Assembly (NCBI GenBank): GCA_031279765.1
Contig: JAITHU010000015.1
Location: forward strand, 1-43,359
DNA: 43,359 nucleotides
Origin: Mycoplasmataceae bacterium
Lineage (GTDB): Bacteria > Bacillota_I > Bacilli_A > Mycoplasmatales > Mycoplasmoidaceae
Direction: 5' to 3'
Shown here: piece by piece, positions 39,247-43,359 of the stretch
How the letters are laid out: each line of letters opens with the position of its first letter
Numbering within the stretch: the first letter of the stretch is position 1
Translations under genes and position numbers: made by a program
The notes under the pieces: generated by a model
Seen by the model: only the letters and a program-made list of their open reading frames with translations
The model's database searches: none
What the model was told of the DNA's origin: nothing

Positions 39247-40191
39247 TTAATTTTTATTTCCACCAGTACTATTGTATCCGTTTATGTTTGAACCAGTTTT
39301 TTCGATAAACTCTTTTTCTAATTTGTTTATTTCATCAAGTGAATCTGAAGGAACATATGCTATCATAATATCATCGATATTCGTTGTTGGAAATTTTGCA
39401 TTTTTTGTCATTCCAGTTTTTCAATCGATATGTTGTTTTTGTCGTTTAATTAATTCACGTGTTTGACCAACATAATATTTCATATTATTTTTAAATCAAA
39501 TAATATACATTGCTTTACCATTGTACTTACAATTTTCAATAAAATAACGATACTCCAAAAAATCAAGACCAATTTTTTCAGTTTTTATTATATCATTATC
39601 ATTAATAATTTTGTTTCTTTGTTCTTGCAAGGAGTGAATTAAAATTGTAAGATTATTCAATAAACTTGTATCGTCTTTTAATTTTAATTCCCAATAATCA
39701 ATTTTTTTTTTTTTATTTTCCCGGTAAAAGTTTTTAACCGGTATATATAAAAAAGATAATAAAATACAAAAAATAATAGGTAATATTTTTTGTTTTAAAA
39801 AACTTTTTTTAAAATTTTTAAGTTTATTTATTTTAAGAACATCATTATCACATTCTTTTTGAATCACTTTTCTTTCGAAATCATTTTTTTCTATTAGAAA
39901 TCACTTTGGATATAAATTTATTTTTTTAAATATTTTTTCTCAATCATAAATATTTGGTTCATAAAAAATAATTTTTAAATTTCCAAAAATACTTTTATCT
40001 TCAAAAGATTTTTTTAAATTTCCGGTAAAATTTAATGTTGAAAATATACATAGTTGATTCCTTGTTGGATGATGACCTCAAAATTTTGCTTTCAATGAAT
40101 GATGTATACAATTTTTTGAAGAAAACTCAAATTCAATTTTGCAAGATTTTGCTTTATTTAAATTATTTGCTATTTTTTTTCAAAAAAACAT
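39247..40191 (-). CDS. Membrane-anchored GIY-YIG nuclease-domain protein
   Basis: 314 residues, one frame with TGA = Trp. Residues 1-120 form an unrecognised soluble domain (contains FWGHHPTRNQLCIFSTLNFTG). One transmembrane helix follows (KILPIIFCILLSFLYIPV, about residues 140-157), then a charged helical linker, and a C-terminal GIY-YIG domain (about 220-314): MYIIW ... KYYVGQTRELIKRQKQH, a Glu-containing helix (DEINKLEKEFIE) and the closing NINGYNSTGG. The key Tyr, Arg and Glu positions are kept, so catalysis is possible. The helix topology decides whether the domain is cytosolic or outside; function is unknown. Confidence 0.72.
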
Positions 40192-40214
40192 ACAAATAAA
40201 TTATACTTTTTATA

Positions 40215-40835
40215 TTATTCTATCACCAATTCCTTAACAGGTTTGTAAGAGAAACGGTGAAGGTTTTTTATTGGTCCAAATTTCATAAGTGCATTCATAT
40301 GAAGTTTTGTTCCGTAACCTTTATGTTTTTTAAAATGATACATTGGATATTTTATATCTATAGTATCAACCATATATCTATCTCGTGCTACTTTTGCTAA
40401 GATGCTCGCAGCAGCAATAGTAATTGATTTTGCATCTCCTTTAATAATTGAAATAGTTGGGATATCAGTATTTATTTTTTCTGCATCAATAAGAATGATA
40501 TCAGGTTTTATTTTTATTTTTTTAATACATTGTTCCATGCCGTAAACGCTTGCTTTTTTAGGATTTAATTTATCAACCTCGTTTGAATCAACAAAAAATA
40601 TTTCGTATGCAATTGCATCTTTAATGATAATATCAAACAATTCTTCGCGTTGTTTAGAAGAAAGCTTTTTTGAGTCATTAATTTTATCATTAACATAATT
40701 AATTGGTAATATACAACATGCAGTAACTAAAGGACCTGCTAAACAACCTCTTCCTACTTCATCAGTGCCAGCAATAAGTTTGTATCCTTCTTGAATACAT
40801 TTATTTTCATATTCATATAAATTATTTTTTATCAT
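40215..40835 (-). CDS. rnhB: Ribonuclease HII
   Basis: 206 residues. Catalytic acidic residues are in GTDEVGRGCLAGPL (Asp-Glu) and IDAEKI; SIIKGDAKSITIAAASILAKVARDRYM and the C-terminal HKGYGTK motif complete the RNase HII pattern. It removes RNA primers and misincorporated ribonucleotides. It overlaps rbgA by 14 bp at the end of a rpsP-trmD-rplS-rbgA-rnhB unit. Confidence 0.97.
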   Translation of the reverse strand: MIKNNLYEYENKCIQEGYKLIAGTDEVGRGCLAGPLVTACCILPINYVNDKINDSKKLSSKQREELFDIIIKDAIAYEIFFVDSNEVDKLNPKKASVYGMEQCIKKIKIKPDIILIDAEKINTDIPTISIIKGDAKSITIAAASILAKVARDRYMVDTIDIKYPMYHFKKHKGYGTKLHMNALMKFGPIKNLHRFSYKPVKELVIE

Positions 40836-41631
40836 AGTTTACTTTGAACATGGTATTTCCGATAAATTTATTAAACAAAAATTCATGTGCTCTTTTAAAA
40901 TCTGGTTTATTTTTTTCTTTAATAAATTTAAAACGTTCACATATAAACGACAAAAAATCATCAAAACTTTTAAACGGTTTATCATTCTCAAACATTTTTA
41001 AAAAAACATTAGTATAATTTTTCATAAAAAAATTAAACGCATAATTAGTTATTTCTTCGATAGGAACAATGTTTTTTTTAATTATGTTTAAAAGACATAA
41101 TTTATAACCTTCTTCATTGGTATTAATTTTTTTAGTCATAATACCAGGTGTATCGTAAATATAAAACATATCGTTTAATTTTACTAATTGATTTTTTCTA
41201 GTAACACCTGGGCGATTTTCAGAAACAAGTTTAGTATTTGATAAAACACTAATCAACGATGATTTTCCAACATTCGGCATACCGATAACTAAAATATAAA
41301 ACTGTGGTTTTACTATTCCTTTTTTTTTTAGTTTTAATATTTTTTCAGAAAAGATATCTTGCAATTTATTAATTATTATTTTTTTTATATTTTTTTCTTT
41401 GATGGAAGAAAATATTATATTAGTTGATGTATTTTTTTCAACATCAGCTAAATCATTTTTTAACGCAATCGTTAAAAAAGGTTTATTATTTTTTTCTAAA
41501 ATATTATTATTTGCGGAAGTGATAATTGCTCTAGCATCAATCACTTGTATTGTTGCATCAATATGTTGAAGATCATTAATTTCTCTTAACGATCTCGCCA
41601 TATGTCCAGGAAATCAATTGATGTTAGACAT
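40822..41631 (-). CDS. rbgA: Ribosome biogenesis GTPase RbgA (YlqF)
   Basis: 269 residues; circularly permuted GTPase needed for late 50S assembly. WFPGHMARSL at the N-terminus is its signature. Order of motifs is G4-G1-G2-G3: G4 reads LKND where NKxD is expected, G1 is GMPNVGKSSL, G2 PGVTRKNQ and G3 DTPGIM. The start at 41631 includes the WFPGHM motif (Trp by TGA); the later Met would lose it. It follows rplS by 16 bp, the same linkage as in Bacillus. Confidence 0.94.
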
Positions 41632-41647
41632 AATATTTAGAAGTTAA

Positions 41648-42022
41648 TTATTTTTTCTTAACAACTTCTTTTAAACGCGCAGTTTTTCCAGAACGTTCAC
41701 GCATATATGTAATATACGCACGTCTTACTTTACCGTGTTTAGAAACAAGTATCTTAGTAATTAATGGTGAATTATAAAAAAAGTTTTGTTCTATCGCAAC
41801 ACCATCAGTTTCTTTTCTAACTAAAAAAGTTTTCGCGATACCATGTCCTTTTGTACGCATTACAATACCATTAAATTTTTGAATTCTCGTTTTGTTACCT
41901 TCGATAATTTTAATATGAACAGAAACGGTATCACCAGTACGAATAACTGGTAAATCATCTCGTAATTGGTTAGATTCAATTAAATCAATTATTTGTTGTT
42001 TATTTTTTTTTTGTTCTGACAT
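41648..42022 (-). CDS. rplS: Ribosomal protein L19
   Basis: 124 residues. RTGDTVSVHIKIIEGNKTRIQKFNGIV, GIAKTFLVRK, GVAIEQNFFYNSPLI and the C-terminal KHGKVRRAYITYMRERSGKTARLKE are bL19 hallmarks. It overlaps trmD by 23 bp. Confidence 0.97.
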   Translation of the reverse strand: MSEQKKNKQQIIDLIESNQLRDDLPVIRTGDTVSVHIKIIEGNKTRIQKFNGIVMRTKGHGIAKTFLVRKETDGVAIEQNFFYNSPLITKILVSKHGKVRRAYITYMRERSGKTARLKEVVKKK

Positions 42023-42707
42023 TTTTTTGTGTATCTATATATAGATTATACAAATCAACACGATTTTTCTTAGTTTTTATTATTCTTTCGTTTGCTCTAT
42101 ATTTTTTTATTTCTTCATGATTTCCACTTAATAAAACTTTTGGCACAGCGTATCCATCAAAAATAATTGGTTTAGTATAAACTGGATAATCCAATAAGTT
42201 ATCAGTGAACGTTTCAGATTCTAAACTTTTTTTATTTATCGTATTATCAATTAGACGTATTACTGATTCAATTATTACCATCGCTGGAATTTCACCACCC
42301 ATAAGAATATAATCGCCAATTGAAATAATCTCATCAACATAATTGATTATTCTTTCATCAAAACCCTCATAACGTCCACAAATAATGATCAAATCATTTT
42401 CTTGTGATAAAAAATTTGCTTTTTTTTGTGTGAATTTTTCTCCTTGTGGTGAAAGTAAAATTACTTTTGTCTTTTTAGTGCGATATTTTTTAATAGCATC
42501 AACTATCGGTTGCAATTTAATTATCATGCCAGCTCCACCACCATATTGATAATCATCAACCCGTTGATGTTTTTTATCATTTGAAAAATCTCGAAAGTTA
42601 ACTATATTAATACTTACAATTTTTTTTGAAATTGTTCGTTTAACAATCGATTCATTTAAAAAATTTTCAAATAAATTAGGAAATAAAGTTAGTATAGTTA
42701 TTTTCAC
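42000..42707 (-). CDS. trmD: tRNA (guanine-37-N1)-methyltransferase TrmD
   Basis: 235 residues. The SPOUT knot motifs are YGGGAGMI, LLSPQGEKFTQ, CGRYEGFDERI and SIGDYILMGGEIPA; the C-terminus has VPKVLLSGNHEEIKKYR. It makes m1G37 in tRNAs that read CNN codons (including Pro), preventing +1 frameshifts. It is directly behind rpsP (8 bp), with rimM, often between the two, absent. Confidence 0.97.
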   Translation of the reverse strand: MKITILTLFPNLFENFLNESIVKRTISKKIVSINIVNFRDFSNDKKHQRVDDYQYGGGAGMIIKLQPIVDAIKKYRTKKTKVILLSPQGEKFTQKKANFLSQENDLIIICGRYEGFDERIINYVDEIISIGDYILMGGEIPAMVIIESVIRLIDNTINKKSLESETFTDNLLDYPVYTKPIIFDGYAVPKVLLSGNHEEIKKYRANERIIKTKKNRVDLYNLYIDTQKNVRTKKK

Positions 42708-42715
42708 AAGTTAAA

Positions 42716-43051
42716 CTATTTTTTTTCTTTTTTAGTAACATTACTAGTTTTTTTAACTTTTGAAGTTTTCTTTTCGGATACTTTTTTAACTTTGTTTACC
42801 TTAGTTTTTAAAAATTCTGCATAAATACCTTGTTTTTTCAATAAATTTAAAACAGTTTCTGATGGTTGTGCTCCTTTTTGCAACGCTTCAATAATTGCGG
42901 TCTTGTCTAAATCAACAACACCTTTTTTCGGTTCGAAAGTGCCAAACAACTGCAAATATTCTCCATCACGTTTTTTTCTAGAGTCAACGAGAACTACACG
43001 ATAAAATGGAACTTTATGTCTTCCTAATAGCATTAATCTTATTTTTACCAT
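42716..43051 (-). CDS. rpsP: Ribosomal protein S16
   Basis: 111 residues: a normal bS16 core of about 85 (MVKIRLMLLGRHKVPFYRVVLVDSR, DGEYLQLFGTFEP, GAQPSETVLNLLKKQG) plus a Lys/Thr/Val-rich C-terminal tail (KVKKVSEKKTSKVKKT) common in mollicutes. Confidence 0.96.
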   Translation of the reverse strand: MVKIRLMLLGRHKVPFYRVVLVDSRKKRDGEYLQLFGTFEPKKGVVDLDKTAIIEALQKGAQPSETVLNLLKKQGIYAEFLKTKVNKVKKVSEKKTSKVKKTSNVTKKEKK

Positions 43052-43075
43052 AATATAATTATACCTATATAAGAA

Positions 43076-43324
43076 CTAATCTTCATATACTTTTTTTATT
43101 AATTCTTGATTTATTTCATTACTATCGTTAATTACATTTTCTTTTTTCGCTAATGAATAAATCAATTCTTCTAAAATTTTTGTTTGTGTTTGTTTTTTAA
43201 CATTAGCTAATATTTTTAATAAATATAACGTAGAAGGCAAAAAACGAAAAGTTGTTAATAAACGCTTATTCGTTTCGTTATTTTGCTCCATTTTTGATAA
43301 TCTTTTGCGTTTTTTTGCATCCAT
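43076..43324 (-). CDS. Small RHH-like protein, unknown function
   Basis: 82 residues, strongly basic N-terminus (MDAKKRKRLSK). TTFRFLPSTLYLLKILANVKKQTQTKILEELIYSL fits a ribbon-helix-helix: one strand, two helices with a turn, as in small DNA-binding repressors. No toxin or partner gene is seen in the window. The ATG at 43324 follows a TATAAT at 43338-43343 by 13 nt. It is the last complete gene; rpsP follows 24 bp downstream. Confidence 0.5.
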   Translation of the reverse strand: MDAKKRKRLSKMEQNNETNKRLLTTFRFLPSTLYLLKILANVKKQTQTKILEELIYSLAKKENVINDSNEINQELIKKVYED

Positions 43325-43337
43325 AAGTATACTCAAT

Positions 43338-43343
43338 ATTATA
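43338..43343 (-). promoter_or_regulatory. -10 box of the RHH-like gene and possibly the rpsP operon
   Basis: TATAAT on the minus strand; predicted leader about 7 nt. With only 24 bp before rpsP it may serve the whole rpsP-trmD-rplS-rbgA-rnhB series. Confidence 0.45.
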
Positions 43344-43359
43344 TGTTATATTCTTTTGT

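Overview
The window is about 43 kb of a very AT-rich mollicute chromosome (Mycoplasma/Malacoplasma/Ureaplasma-like). TGA is read as tryptophan in nearly every gene: ileS, rpoC, der, rpsI, secE and many others are interrupted by in-frame TGA under the standard code but give full-length, motif-complete proteins when TGA = Trp. All coordinates here use that code. No genus can be named from sequence alone. The 16S anti-Shine-Dalgarno sequence is intact, yet many promoter-proximal genes have a TATAAT box only 6-14 nt before the ATG, so leaderless or near-leaderless mRNAs are likely.

Layout. 1-1030 (+): end of an MtaD-like amidohydrolase and a PQ-loop membrane protein. 1040-8547 (-): 5'-3' exonuclease, ileS and a 1300-residue lipoprotein. 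8593-12123 (+): a compact SUF iron-sulfur operon (sufC, a short sufD/B, sufS, sufU), then a small lipoprotein. 12145-14465 (-): an M32 carboxypeptidase and a PAP2-like membrane enzyme. 14574-18843 (+) is the accessory region: cas2 and csn2 without cas9, cas1 or an array, three tRNAs, a Fic protein, and a restriction-modification pair whose methyltransferase starts in an (AG)9 repeat and is out of frame here. 18854-19570 (-): an anchored surface protein. 19591-24617 (-): a complete 16S-23S-5S rRNA operon with promoter, boxA copies, processing stem and terminator.

The rest is core genome, all on the minus strand: a DUF3892 tail-anchored protein, SRP RNA, tRNA-Lys/Ala/Ile, rpsI-rplM, rpoC-rpoB, rpsO, nusG-secE-rpmG, tRNA-Gln/Tyr, greA, rplU-rpmA (with a structured rplU leader and no prp), der, a membrane-anchored GIY-YIG protein, rnhB-rbgA-rplS-trmD-rpsP, and a small RHH-like protein.

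Best leads for new biology: the phase-variable methyltransferase coupled by overlap to an HNH endonuclease and preceded by an autoinhibited-type Fic; the orphan cas2-csn2 pair; the membrane GIY-YIG protein; the single 188-residue SUF scaffold; and the joint absence of the L27 N-terminal extension and its Prp protease. Natural rifampicin (RpoB Asn526) and 14-membered macrolide (23S A2057) insensitivity can also be read from the sequence.
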